Shown: piece after piece, positions 24,035 through 32,257 of the stretch | How the letters are laid out: each line of letters opens with the position of its first letter | Position numbering within the stretch: position 1 is the stretch's first letter | Source: JAGVGK01 sp038064935 | GTDB taxonomy: Bacteria > Patescibacteriota > Minisyncoccia > Phycocordibacterales > JACOZG01 | Assembly: GCA_038064935.1 (NCBI GenBank) | Contig: JBBTRZ010000001.1 | Span: 1 to 41,914, forward strand | Direction: 5' to 3' | DNA length: 41,914 bases | Translations under genes and position numbers: made by a program | Notes under the pieces: model-generated | Databases searched by the model: none | What the model saw: only the letters and a program-made list of their open reading frames with translations | Told to the model about the DNA's origin: nothing

Positions 24035-24936
24035 TTGGTTATAAAACACGGTTCGACCGTGTGCCAGTTTTCGGGAACAATATCCTTCGTATCACACTTT
24101 GGCGAATTGGCAAACCACTTCGAGGGTGCAACAACGATTTTATCATTGTTTTTATTTAGCCATGCTCCCCACCAGCCAAGCGTACTGTTGGAGATGATAT
24201 TGTGCTTGCAGAGGCTCATGAGCCGCACGTCCTCATGAGCCGCTTCCATAGCGTTCCAACCGGTATATACTGTCTCGAACGGGAAACGCATGTTATGCTT
24301 CACCCATTCAATGTCATCGGAAAAAATGAACAAGGTTGGTCGAGGAATCTTTGTGGTAATGATAACGAGTGCATTATCATAGTACGCCCTCGGGAGCTCA
24401 CCATGGTAGTATCGGGTTTTCGGATTTGCTACATAGTCGGCTCTTCGTATATGAATACCTATTGAGTGAGTCGTGGCAATTTTTTTAGCCACCTCTTTGT
24501 TTTTATCGAGGGGGTGTCTTTGGACGGTAAAGTCTTTCAGGATAATCTCGCGGATGTCTTTGAAATATTTTTCAGTTTGAAACCAGCCGTGGAGGTAAAA
24601 ACTTCCTTTTATCTCGAGGACCATCGGGTCGAACGCAAACCCTTTTTCTCGTACATATTTCGAAGGGCTAGCCATCAACCAGTTGTAGAGGAACCACTTT
24701 CCTCCTGGTCTTCTATCGTATTTTTTGAATCGCTGTATTTCATTTTGAGTTGCAAGGTTTGTTTTGATATCTATGCCAAACCCTTCAAGCCAAAAACTAC
24801 AATCACCCAAGGGGTTTGTTTGATAAGAGCCGATATCAAATTTTAGCTCCATCTGATTTTTTAGTGCAAGATGACGACCCAGAGCATACTGAAACATAAG
24901 GTTACCGAGCCCGCCTTCTAGTCGTAGTATAATCAT
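24031..24936 (-). CDS. Alpha-1,2-fucosyltransferase (GT11)
   Basis: A 301-aa GT11 enzyme that transfers fucose from GDP-fucose to a galactose-type acceptor. N-terminal LEGGLGNLMFQYALGRHLA, donor motif GIHIRRADY (HxRRxD) and C-terminal IISNSTLGWWGAWLN are all canonical. GDP-fucose would come from gmd and fcl in the same operon, which strongly supports the donor. It overlaps wzt upstream and the methyltransferase downstream by 4 nt each. Confidence 0.9.
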   Translation of the reverse strand: MIILRLEGGLGNLMFQYALGRHLALKNQMELKFDIGSYQTNPLGDCSFWLEGFGIDIKTNLATQNEIQRFKKYDRRPGGKWFLYNWLMASPSKYVREKGFAFDPMVLEIKGSFYLHGWFQTEKYFKDIREIILKDFTVQRHPLDKNKEVAKKIATTHSIGIHIRRADYVANPKTRYYHGELPRAYYDNALVIITTKIPRPTLFIFSDDIEWVKHNMRFPFETVYTGWNAMEAAHEDVRLMSLCKHNIISNSTLGWWGAWLNKNNDKIVVAPSKWFANSPKCDTKDIVPENWHTVEPCFITK

Positions 24937-26216
24937 TTGATTGTTTCTTTTATTTTTTTTGTCACATGGTCAAGGATAGAAGCAATTTGGCCAGAATTTT
25001 TATCGGGGAAGAAGGCGGAGCGCGGGTTGTTTATGTCAGTGATTTCAAAAAAAAGTTTCTGTACATGGTCAAGGCCAAGTGTCATTGGTTTATGAATGAT
25101 AATATCAAATAGATATTCTCCCACATTAAATAAAAACGAAGGCACACTGATTTGTGTTTCGTATGAGCCCACCTGAAAATCAAATAGTTGGCCATTTTTG
25201 TCTGATCCGGATGATAAAAGGAGAAGCCCTCCTTCTCTATAGATTGCAAGCGACACCTCCGCGCTTTTTGTAGGTATTGTTATTTTATACTCGATTTTTA
25301 TTGAAAAAGGTTCACTTACTGGGATTTGCGTTGAGGGTATATTATTTTCTCGAAGTATTGATACTCGGGTTACTTTTACTCCTTTATCTTCTCGGTTTTG
25401 CGTGTTGCGCAACTCGGTTATCGCCTCGCCCCTAGATTTATTTAAATATTCACTGATAACTTTTTTTGTCAGACCTATTTTTTTAACCACTCCCCCTTCG
25501 ATTAGAATTGCTTTATCACATAATTCTTGAATTGCTCCCATATTATGACTGACAAATAAAATTGTTCGTCCACCCTGTTTTGTGATTTCCCCCATCTTGC
25601 CAAGACACTTTTTTTGAAATTCGGCGTCGCCGACGGCAAGCACCTCATCAACTAAAAGAATATCTGGTTCCATATGGGCGGCAACTGAAAAGGCGAGGCG
25701 GACATACATACCACTGGAGTAATGTTTTACGGGTGTGTCTAAAAACTTCTCAATGCCAGCGAATTCAACAATCTCGTCAAACTTGGTGGCAATCTCATGG
25801 TGCTTCATACCAAGGATTGCCCCGTTGAGGAAAATATTTTCCCGACCAGTGAGTTCCGGGTGAAAGCCAGTGCCCACTTCAAGGAGAGAGCCCACGCGTC
25901 CGCGTAAAATTATTTCACCGGTCGTTGGCGGTGTAATTTGTGATAATATTTTTAATAGTGTTGATTTACCGGCACCATTTGGACCAATAATTCCGATCAC
26001 CTCGCCCTTTTCCACAGTGAAATTTATATCTTTGAGAGCCCAAAACTCTTCTTTTTTTTCTAGCCCAACCGCTTTTTTAGCTTTGTTCGCCAAGAAAGAC
26101 AAAGGGCTTTTTGCTACATTAGTTAAGACATCGCGTAAGGCGACATAACGCCCCCGCTCATGTTGAATGTCGTACTTTTTCCCAATATTTTTTACTTCAA
26201 TAATCGGTTTTTTCAT
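24933..26216 (-). CDS. wzt: Polysaccharide ABC exporter ATP-binding protein with C-terminal substrate domain
   Basis: A 427-aa Wzt-type ATPase. Walker A is GPNGAGKST, the signature is HYSSGMYVRLAFSVA, Walker B is DILLVDEVLAVGD, and the switch histidine is in FVSHNM. Residues from about 275 form an extra beta-rich domain like the carbohydrate-binding Wzt C-terminal domain, which recognises the cap of the glycan before export. ATG 26216 is preferred over an upstream in-frame start at 26264 that would overlap wzm. It lies 4 nt after wzm, the permease partner. Confidence 0.92.
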   Translation of the reverse strand: MKKPIIEVKNIGKKYDIQHERGRYVALRDVLTNVAKSPLSFLANKAKKAVGLEKKEEFWALKDINFTVEKGEVIGIIGPNGAGKSTLLKILSQITPPTTGEIILRGRVGSLLEVGTGFHPELTGRENIFLNGAILGMKHHEIATKFDEIVEFAGIEKFLDTPVKHYSSGMYVRLAFSVAAHMEPDILLVDEVLAVGDAEFQKKCLGKMGEITKQGGRTILFVSHNMGAIQELCDKAILIEGGVVKKIGLTKKVISEYLNKSRGEAITELRNTQNREDKGVKVTRVSILRENNIPSTQIPVSEPFSIKIEYKITIPTKSAEVSLAIYREGGLLLLSSGSDKNGQLFDFQVGSYETQISVPSFLFNVGEYLFDIIIHKPMTLGLDHVQKLFFEITDINNPRSAFFPDKNSGQIASILDHVTKKIKETIK

Positions 26217-26220
26217 AAAA

Positions 26221-27042
26221 TTAAAAGATGTCGGCAAAATATCTTTCGGTCTTTTTGAATACATAAATCCCGATGATCAGGATGATTAGACCACCGACAA
26301 TTGAAGTAGCAATTAAAACCCAATTTATCGGTCCAGTGCCCAAAAGCGCCGCCCGCGCTGATTGAATTACCCCCATCATTGGATTAAGTGCTAAGAATTT
26401 GGAATATTTTCCAGCAATACTGGCGGGGTAGATAACCGGGGTAATAAAAAGCATGATTTGAATAAAGAAAGGTAGAGCATATCTAACATCGCGATACTTG
26501 ATGTTGATTGCCGAGAGAAAGAGACCACCACCGACGGAAGTCATGAAGGAAATAATTAGAAGGAGTGGCAAAATAAATAGTCCACTAATATTTGGTAAAT
26601 AACCATAATAAGCCATCATTCCTATCAAGACAATCGAAGTGATAGCAAAATCAATAAATTTTCCAATGACCGAAGAAATTGGTAATATCAGTCTGGGAAA
26701 ATAAACTTTGGTGATGATTGTTTGGTTGGCAATTAAAGCGTTGCTAGTTTCACCTAAAGCGCTAGAGAAAAACTGCCAAAACAGAAGTCCAACATAAACA
26801 AAGATTGGGTAGGGGATATTGTCGGAAGGAATTTTAGCTAGTTGGCCGAAGAAGACACTGAAAACCACCATCGTTAAAAATGGTTGAAGAATTGACCATA
26901 AAACACCGATCGCAGTTTGCTTATAACGAACTTTGAAATCGCGCCAGGTGAAAAAATACATGAGTTCGCGATAATGCCAAAGCTCGCGTAGGTCTCTAAA
27001 GCTAAAGACTTTCTTCGGCCGGATAACAGTAATTTCATTCAT
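26221..27042 (-). CDS. wzm: Polysaccharide ABC exporter permease (ABC-2 type)
   Basis: A 273-aa ABC-2 permease. An amphipathic N-terminus (LRELWHYRELMYFFTWRDFKVRYKQT) matches the family gate helix, followed by six transmembrane helices from about residue 38. Conserved VLWSILQPFLTMVVFSVFF and TLIxK-like ANQTIITKVYFPRLILPISSV are present. With Wzt it exports lipid-linked glycan to the cell surface. Its start overlaps the end of fcl by 8 nt. Confidence 0.92.
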   Translation of the reverse strand: MNEITVIRPKKVFSFRDLRELWHYRELMYFFTWRDFKVRYKQTAIGVLWSILQPFLTMVVFSVFFGQLAKIPSDNIPYPIFVYVGLLFWQFFSSALGETSNALIANQTIITKVYFPRLILPISSVIGKFIDFAITSIVLIGMMAYYGYLPNISGLFILPLLLIISFMTSVGGGLFLSAINIKYRDVRYALPFFIQIMLFITPVIYPASIAGKYSKFLALNPMMGVIQSARAALLGTGPINWVLIATSIVGGLIILIIGIYVFKKTERYFADIF

Positions 27043-27964
27043 ATTTTTTCTTAAACCAATCGTAAGTTGCCTTGATACCGTCTTCTAATTTTATCTCGTA
27101 TTGCCAACCGAGCACACTAATTTTTGAAATGTCCAAAAGCTTTCTCGGCATGCCGTCGGGTTTAGTAGTGTCCCAAATTATTTTACCTTCATAGCTAACA
27201 ACCTTTTTTATTATATTGGCCAACTCTTTGATAGTAATATCCTTCCCGATACCAACATTGATTATCTCCAAATCATCATATTTATTCATCAGAAATAAAG
27301 CAGCTCGAGCTAGATCATCAACATGTAAAAATTCGCGGCGCACTGATCCCGTTCCCCAAAGCGTTACTTCTTTTTGCTTATTAATTTTAGCGTCGTGAAA
27401 TTTTCTAATTAAAGCTGGGATAACATGAGAACTTTCGGGATCAAAATTATCGTTTGGACCGTATAAATTAGTCGGCATCAAACTGATAAAATTAGTGCCA
27501 TACTGCTGGTTGTATGATTGACACATGATGATCCCGGTAATTTTAGCCGTGGCATAAGCTCGGTTGGTCGGTTCAAGTGCCCCGGTCATCAGATATTCTT
27601 CTTTAATGGGTTGCGGAGAATTTCTAGGATAAATACAGGAGCTACCGAGAAACAATAATTTCTTTACTCCAGATTTATATGCATGGTGGATGATGTTAGT
27701 TTGGATCATGAGATTCTGGTAAATGAAATCGACCGGGTAAGTACTATTGGCCATAATGCCCCCGACTTTGGCGGCGGCGAGGAAAACATATTCCGGTTGC
27801 TCGGTGGCGAAAAAAGTTTCTACCGCTGATTGTTTTAACAAATCAAGTCCTGTCCTAGTTTCTAGAATTAAATTTTTGTAACCTCGTTTCTCTAAAGTTC
27901 GAACCAGTGCCGACCCGACGAGGCCTCCGTGACCGGCGACAAAAATTTTTGACTCTAGATTCAT
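27035..27964 (-). CDS. fcl: GDP-L-fucose synthase
   Basis: A 309-aa epimerase/reductase that turns GDP-4-keto-6-deoxymannose into GDP-L-fucose. The NADP motif is GHGGLVGSA near residue 11. FLAAAKVGGIMANSTYP and FLGSSCIYPRNSPQPIKE are specific to this family. The catalytic YATAK is in NRAYATAKITG, and SHVIPALIRKFH is also conserved. The upstream gmd supplies its substrate and overlaps by 4 nt; the GT11 gene downstream uses its product. Confidence 0.95.
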   Translation of the reverse strand: MNLESKIFVAGHGGLVGSALVRTLEKRGYKNLILETRTGLDLLKQSAVETFFATEQPEYVFLAAAKVGGIMANSTYPVDFIYQNLMIQTNIIHHAYKSGVKKLLFLGSSCIYPRNSPQPIKEEYLMTGALEPTNRAYATAKITGIIMCQSYNQQYGTNFISLMPTNLYGPNDNFDPESSHVIPALIRKFHDAKINKQKEVTLWGTGSVRREFLHVDDLARAALFLMNKYDDLEIINVGIGKDITIKELANIIKKVVSYEGKIIWDTTKPDGMPRKLLDISKISVLGWQYEIKLEDGIKATYDWFKKKYE

Positions 27965-29001
27965 GATTCCAATTTCAGATCAGCTTCGGTCATTAGCTTG
28001 GCGAGTTCACGAAAAGTGACTTTTGGTGACCAGCCTAACTTACTTTTCGCCTTAGAATAATCGCCGAGCAAAACATCTACCTCGGCTGGTCGGAAGTAAT
28101 AGGGATCAATCTCAATAATTATTTTGCCAGTTTTTTTATCAAGACCCTGTTCTTTAATACCTTTTCCTTTCCAAACTAGCTCCATCCCTAGATTTTGGGC
28201 CACAACTTCAGCGAATTCTCGGACGCTGTGAGTCTCATTGGTCGCGAGGATAAAATCGTCCGGTTCGGAATGTTGAAGCATGAGCCACATTCCTTCTACA
28301 AAATCTTTAGCATAACCCCAGTCACGCGTGGCATCTAAGTTGCCCAAATAAATTTTTTTCTCTTTGCCTAATTTAATCTTTGCCAGGCCACGGGTGATTT
28401 TCCTAGTAACGAAAGTTTCACCTCGCCGTGGCGATTCGTGGTTGAAGAGAATACCGTTGGTCGCGAACATCCCATAACTTTCACGATAATTTCTGGTGAT
28501 CCAATAGGCGTAAACTTTAGCACAGCCGTATGGTGATCGGGGATGGAAAGCGCTGGTCTCCTTGAGCGGGAGTTCCACGGCTTTCCCAAACATTTCGCTC
28601 GACGAGGCTTGATAGAATCTAGTTTTGATTTTCGTTTCTCGGATCGCATCGAGAATTCTGGTTGTACCTAAACCGGTGACATCGCCGGTGTATTCTGGCA
28701 AGTCGAAACTGACGCGGACATGACTCTGGGCGCCGAGATGGTAGATTTCGTCGGGTGCCACTTTCTTTAAGATTCGATTCAGATTACTGCCATCAGAGAG
28801 ATCCCCGTAGTGTAGTTGCAGCAGTCCATCTCGTTTGCCTCGATCATCATGAGGATCGTGGTAGATATGATTAATCCGCTCGGTGTTGAACGAGCTCGAG
28901 CGACGGATAATACCGTGAACTTCATAACCCTTCTTAAGAAGGAGTTCCGCTAAATACGAACCATCCTGACCCGTGATGCCGGTGATTAAAGCTTTTTTCA
29001 A
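27961..29001 (-). CDS. gmd: GDP-mannose 4,6-dehydratase
   Basis: A 346-aa enzyme catalysing the first step from GDP-mannose to GDP-fucose. TGITGQDG binds NADP. ASSSEMFG and SPYGCAKVYAYW supply the Ser-Tyr-Lys triad, and NHESPRRGETFVTRKITRG is the canonical GMD signature. It is first in the leftward operon gmd-fcl-wzm-wzt-GT11-methyltransferase. It is paralogous to the GMD at 20885 but has the usual glutamate in RRGE and a longer C-terminal half. Divergent from the ligase-like gene with a 49-nt gap. Confidence 0.95.
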   Translation of the reverse strand: MKKALITGITGQDGSYLAELLLKKGYEVHGIIRRSSSFNTERINHIYHDPHDDRGKRDGLLQLHYGDLSDGSNLNRILKKVAPDEIYHLGAQSHVRVSFDLPEYTGDVTGLGTTRILDAIRETKIKTRFYQASSSEMFGKAVELPLKETSAFHPRSPYGCAKVYAYWITRNYRESYGMFATNGILFNHESPRRGETFVTRKITRGLAKIKLGKEKKIYLGNLDATRDWGYAKDFVEGMWLMLQHSEPDDFILATNETHSVREFAEVVAQNLGMELVWKGKGIKEQGLDKKTGKIIIEIDPYYFRPAEVDVLLGDYSKAKSKLGWSPKVTFRELAKLMTEADLKLES

Positions 29002-29011
29002 TGGAATTAAC

Positions 29012-29041
29012 TTAGCACGATTTAGTAGTTTATGCTAGAAT
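29012..29041 (+). promoter_or_regulatory. Promoter of the ligase-like gene, near-leaderless
   Basis: TTAGCA (29012-29017), an 18-nt spacer, then TAGAAT (29036-29041) with an extended TGC at 29033-29035. The -10 ends 9 nt before the ATG at 29051, giving a predicted 5' leader of about 3 nt. Confidence 0.5.
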
Positions 29042-29050
29042 TCTCGCGTC

Positions 29051-31189
29051 ATGGTATCGAATAAAATTCTGAGCTGGGCGATAAATCTTGGCCTGCTTTC
29101 GGTTTTATTTGTCCCTCTCTTTATTTCTCGTTCCCTCTTCTTTCCCTTCATCACCGGCAAGAATTTTGCGTTTCGGATTATTGTCGAGATTATTTTTGGT
29201 CTCTGGATTTGGCTCGCGCTTCGCGATCCAGCGTATCGGCCGCGCAAGCACTGGTTTAATTGGGCGGTACTCGCTTTTTTTGCCATTCTCACTTTGGCGA
29301 CGATTACGGCGGTCAATCCCTATCGCGCGCTGTGGTCGAATTACGAACGGATGGAGGGCTTGATCGGTTTGCTTCATCTCGGTCTCTACTTTTTGGTTTT
29401 AAGCACAACTTTGAAAACCATAAAAAATTGGTTTTGGTTTTGGCACACTTCCATCGGCGTGAGTGTCTGGCTCGGAATTTATGGCCTCTTCCAACTGGCG
29501 GGGAAGCTCGAGATTCATCAAGGTGGCGAACGGCTCGATGCGTCGTTCGGCAACTCATCTTACTTCGCCGTCTACTTGCTCGTCCACATTTTTATCAGCG
29601 GCTATTGGCTAGTGAAATATCTGCGTGAGAAAAAGGCCGGGAAAAAAATAGGGCCGTGGTGGGTGGCTTATCTCCTCATCATTTTTCTCCAGCTCATTAA
29701 TCTTTATTACACCGGAACGCGTGGCACGATCTTGGGTCTGCTCGGCGGCTTGGGGCTAACCGCCGTTCTAATTATTTGGCAGGAAAAAAGTTGGCTTAAG
29801 GCGCGCCGGGCGGCGCTTGGTGGACTACTTCTGCTTGGTATTTTAGTCGGAGGATTTTTAGCCATTAGGCAAAGTGACTTTGTGAGTAAGAGCTCCACTC
29901 TTAGCCGACTGGCGAGTATCTCCATCGCCGGTGGTGTCAATGCGCGTCTTCTTATTTGGGACATGAGTTGGCGCGGGTTAGAAGAGCGGCCGATGTTGGG
30001 TTGGGGGCCGGACAATTATATGTATATTTTTAATAAATATTACAACCCCAAGATGTATAGCCAAGAGCAGTGGTTCGACCGCTCGCATAATGTCTTCTTG
30101 GATTGGCTCGTGTCAGCGGGAATTTTGGGCCTATTATCTTACCTATCGCTTTTTGGTGTCGCTTCGTATTTCATCTGGCGGAAAAATCTGTTTGACGGCG
30201 CGGTCGAGAAAAGTTTATTGACTGGCCTTCTCGCCGGCTACTTCATCCATAATTTTTTCGTCTTCGATCAGCTCACTAGTTATATTTTGTTCTTCTCCCT
30301 CCTCGGCTACTTCACTTTCCTTTCTCGCGAGAGGGTGAGTAGTGTAGGGGAGAAAAAATTTATTGTTAGGACCAAACTCTCGGTTGGTCAAATAAGTTTG
30401 GCGGGAGCGACGACACTTGGCCTGGTTCTCGCACTTTATTTCGTCAACTTTAAACCGATTCGGGCTTCTAGCACCCTGATTCAAGCGTTGTCGAGAAACG
30501 ACACTACTGGCTACACGGCTAGTTTTGCTAATTTCCAAAAAGTCTTTGATCTAAAAACTTTTGGTTCAACCGAGGCCTCGGAACATATTGTGGGTGTCAC
30601 CCTCACGGTTCTTAACGAAGATAGATATCCAGCCGATTTCAAACAGAATTTTCTCAAGTTAACTAAAAGCGAACTCGAGAAACAAGTTTTAGCCGATCCG
30701 CTCGATGCTCGTAAGCATTTAATTTTTGGGAGCTTCCTTGGTGTGGTGTCTGATCCGCGAGCCACAACCGAACTCGAGACCGCGGCGAAATTGTCGCCCA
30801 ACAAACAAACAATTCTCTTTGAACTCGGCCGACAGTATTGGCGGGCCGGTAAAGCCGATCAGGCGCTGGAAGTCTTTAAGCGGGCTTACGAGCTTGAGCC
30901 GTCGTTCGACGAAGCGGCTAGATTTTATTCTTTAGCTTTAATTTACGGGAACCAGGTCAAGGCGGCTCCAGCGGAATTGTTTGCCCGGGCGGTGACTCTC
31001 TGGCAACAGAAAGTCAACGGAAATCAAACCGATCCCACCCCGCACTTTTCCTTGGGACTGATTTACATTGCTTTAGGGCAAAAAGCTCGGGCGATCGCGG
31101 AGCTTGGGACCGCGGCGAAACTAAATCCAGCCTATAAATCAGAGACTGATCGAATTCTCCGAGACCTTCGCGCCGGTCGGGAGCCGTAG
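29051..31189 (+). CDS. O-antigen ligase/polymerase-like membrane protein with C-terminal TPRs
   Basis: A 712-aa protein. Residues 1-460 hold about 10-12 transmembrane helices with the Wzy_C signature region (LYYTGTRGTILGLLGGLG, ERPMLGWGPDNYMYIFN and RSHNVFLDWLVSAGILGLL). Residues about 570-705 contain tetratricopeptide repeats (ILFELGRQYWRAGKADQALE and PHFSLGLIYIALGQKARAI). Family members ligate lipid-linked glycans to an acceptor or polymerise repeat units, and TPR-bearing versions include protein O-glycosyltransferases. In a lineage thought to lack LPS, the acceptor could be protein, lipid or cell wall. It stands alone with its own promoter next to the export operon. Confidence 0.85.
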   Translation: MVSNKILSWAINLGLLSVLFVPLFISRSLFFPFITGKNFAFRIIVEIIFGLWIWLALRDPAYRPRKHWFNWAVLAFFAILTLATITAVNPYRALWSNYERMEGLIGLLHLGLYFLVLSTTLKTIKNWFWFWHTSIGVSVWLGIYGLFQLAGKLEIHQGGERLDASFGNSSYFAVYLLVHIFISGYWLVKYLREKKAGKKIGPWWVAYLLIIFLQLINLYYTGTRGTILGLLGGLGLTAVLIIWQEKSWLKARRAALGGLLLLGILVGGFLAIRQSDFVSKSSTLSRLASISIAGGVNARLLIWDMSWRGLEERPMLGWGPDNYMYIFNKYYNPKMYSQEQWFDRSHNVFLDWLVSAGILGLLSYLSLFGVASYFIWRKNLFDGAVEKSLLTGLLAGYFIHNFFVFDQLTSYILFFSLLGYFTFLSRERVSSVGEKKFIVRTKLSVGQISLAGATTLGLVLALYFVNFKPIRASSTLIQALSRNDTTGYTASFANFQKVFDLKTFGSTEASEHIVGVTLTVLNEDRYPADFKQNFLKLTKSELEKQVLADPLDARKHLIFGSFLGVVSDPRATTELETAAKLSPNKQTILFELGRQYWRAGKADQALEVFKRAYELEPSFDEAARFYSLALIYGNQVKAAPAELFARAVTLWQQKVNGNQTDPTPHFSLGLIYIALGQKARAIAELGTAAKLNPAYKSETDRILRDLRAGREP

Positions 31190-31208
31190 TAGTTATTCCC
31201 GCTCGCGC

Positions 31209-31237
31209 TTGACAAGAAGTAGGGTAGGTGATAGTCT
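31209..31237 (+). promoter_or_regulatory. Lipoprotein gene promoter
   Basis: A perfect TTGACA (31209-31214), a 17-nt spacer, then TAGTCT (31232-31237) with an extended TGA (TG at 31229-31230). The leader to ATG 31301 would be about 57 nt and contains the palindrome TGCATGCA and a small hairpin CCTTTGAAAGG just before the start. Confidence 0.55.
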
Positions 31238-31300
31238 CCTTGCATGCAGGCCGGGCGATGTTCGCTTGGCGAGTGGGAAGTCCTTTGAAAGGGATTATAC

Positions 31301-32152
31301 ATGAAAAAGTCGTGTTGGGGGTTGTATTTTGGGGTGTTTGCGGTTGGACTGGCGGGTTGTGGTAACCTCCCCGTCTTCAAACGAGCGGAAAACCAGGAGT
31401 TCATCAATGACGGTGACGGCACCGAAAAGGAGAAATCCTTTCTCTTGGCCGAAAGAAGCGTTGATGAAAACGGCGAAGAAACTGTCAGGATGCATAAAGT
31501 GAGCTCCTACAGCTCATTCGATGCCTTTGGCGGCGGTTCAGCTTCGTTCAGCGGCGACACCGTTGTCGTCGCGGGTTACTCGAGCAATTACTCGACTTGG
31601 ATCGATGACAAGGGCAAGATTCGGTTCTCTATCAATCTCTACTTCAGCGGACTCTTTGTCCCCGAGGACGAGATTCTAACTGAAGAGATGGAGAAGTTGG
31701 TGAACGAAAGATTGATGGTGAGCGGTTGTCAGGGGCTGAACTCCTGGGATCTCCACCCCCCAGTGCCGGGTTGCGAGAATGGGGTAATCTTCAATATTCT
31801 AACCGGTGAACCTTGCTATGCGGATTACAATCGGGACCCAAATCTCGTTCTCACTTGGCAAAGTGATTCGCAGTTTGGGGAAAACCACTGCACACCGCCG
31901 GTTGACCTCCCGAATTTCTGCGATCAATTCCCCCCATTCTACGATTACTCTAACTTCTCCGTGAAAATCTATGGCGGTATCATCACCGCGGTTGGAATCT
32001 CGATGGAGGAGAATGTGTGGGAAGATTCCGCGCCGCAACCGGAATGGTGGAGACCGTGGAACGGTCAAGTTTCATTCCAAGGCGTGATCACTGCCGATTA
32101 CGCGCCAGAGCCCGATGAGTATCTACCCAGTTGTGGTGGTGGCCGAGGATAA
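31301..32152 (+). CDS. Predicted lipoprotein of unknown function
   Basis: A 283-aa protein with a lipoprotein signal peptide: two N-terminal lysines, a hydrophobic stretch, and a lipobox LAGC with the lipidated cysteine at position 20. The mature part is acidic and rich in Trp, Tyr, Ser and Pro, with several further cysteines (about residues 147-250) that could form disulfides outside the cell. No family is recognised. It stands alone between its own promoter and a strong terminator, so it is a monocistronic gene. It probably sits on the outer face of the cytoplasmic membrane. Confidence 0.7.
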   Translation: MKKSCWGLYFGVFAVGLAGCGNLPVFKRAENQEFINDGDGTEKEKSFLLAERSVDENGEETVRMHKVSSYSSFDAFGGGSASFSGDTVVVAGYSSNYSTWIDDKGKIRFSINLYFSGLFVPEDEILTEEMEKLVNERLMVSGCQGLNSWDLHPPVPGCENGVIFNILTGEPCYADYNRDPNLVLTWQSDSQFGENHCTPPVDLPNFCDQFPPFYDYSNFSVKIYGGIITAVGISMEENVWEDSAPQPEWWRPWNGQVSFQGVITADYAPEPDEYLPSCGGGRG

Positions 32153-32164
32153 CCCCATCAATTA

Positions 32165-32192
32165 GCTAGAGAGAAGCCACAGTCTCTCTAGC
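32165..32192 (+). terminator. Upstream hairpin of a tandem pair after the lipoprotein gene
   Basis: GCTAGAGAGA (32165-32174) pairs with TCTCTCTAGC (32183-32192), a 10-bp perfect stem with an 8-nt loop. It lacks a T-run, so it may protect the 3' end rather than terminate. Confidence 0.5.
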
Positions 32193-32198
32193 CCGAGC

Positions 32199-32233
32199 GC
32201 GCCGGATCATTAAATTGGTCCGGCGCTTTTTTT
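32199..32233 (+). terminator. Rho-independent terminator after the lipoprotein gene
   Basis: GCGCCGGA (32199-32206) pairs with TCCGGCGC (32219-32226), followed by seven T residues (32227-32233). It ends 24 nt before the convergent htrA stop and serves the rightward lipoprotein gene. Confidence 0.85.
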
Positions 32234-32257
32234 GCCTTAAAAAATCAAAATTGCCGA

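Noticed and set aside
24031..26216. Rightward reading frames inside the wzt/GT11 region
   Set aside because: They are shadows of strongly recognised leftward genes and show no domain or start signal.
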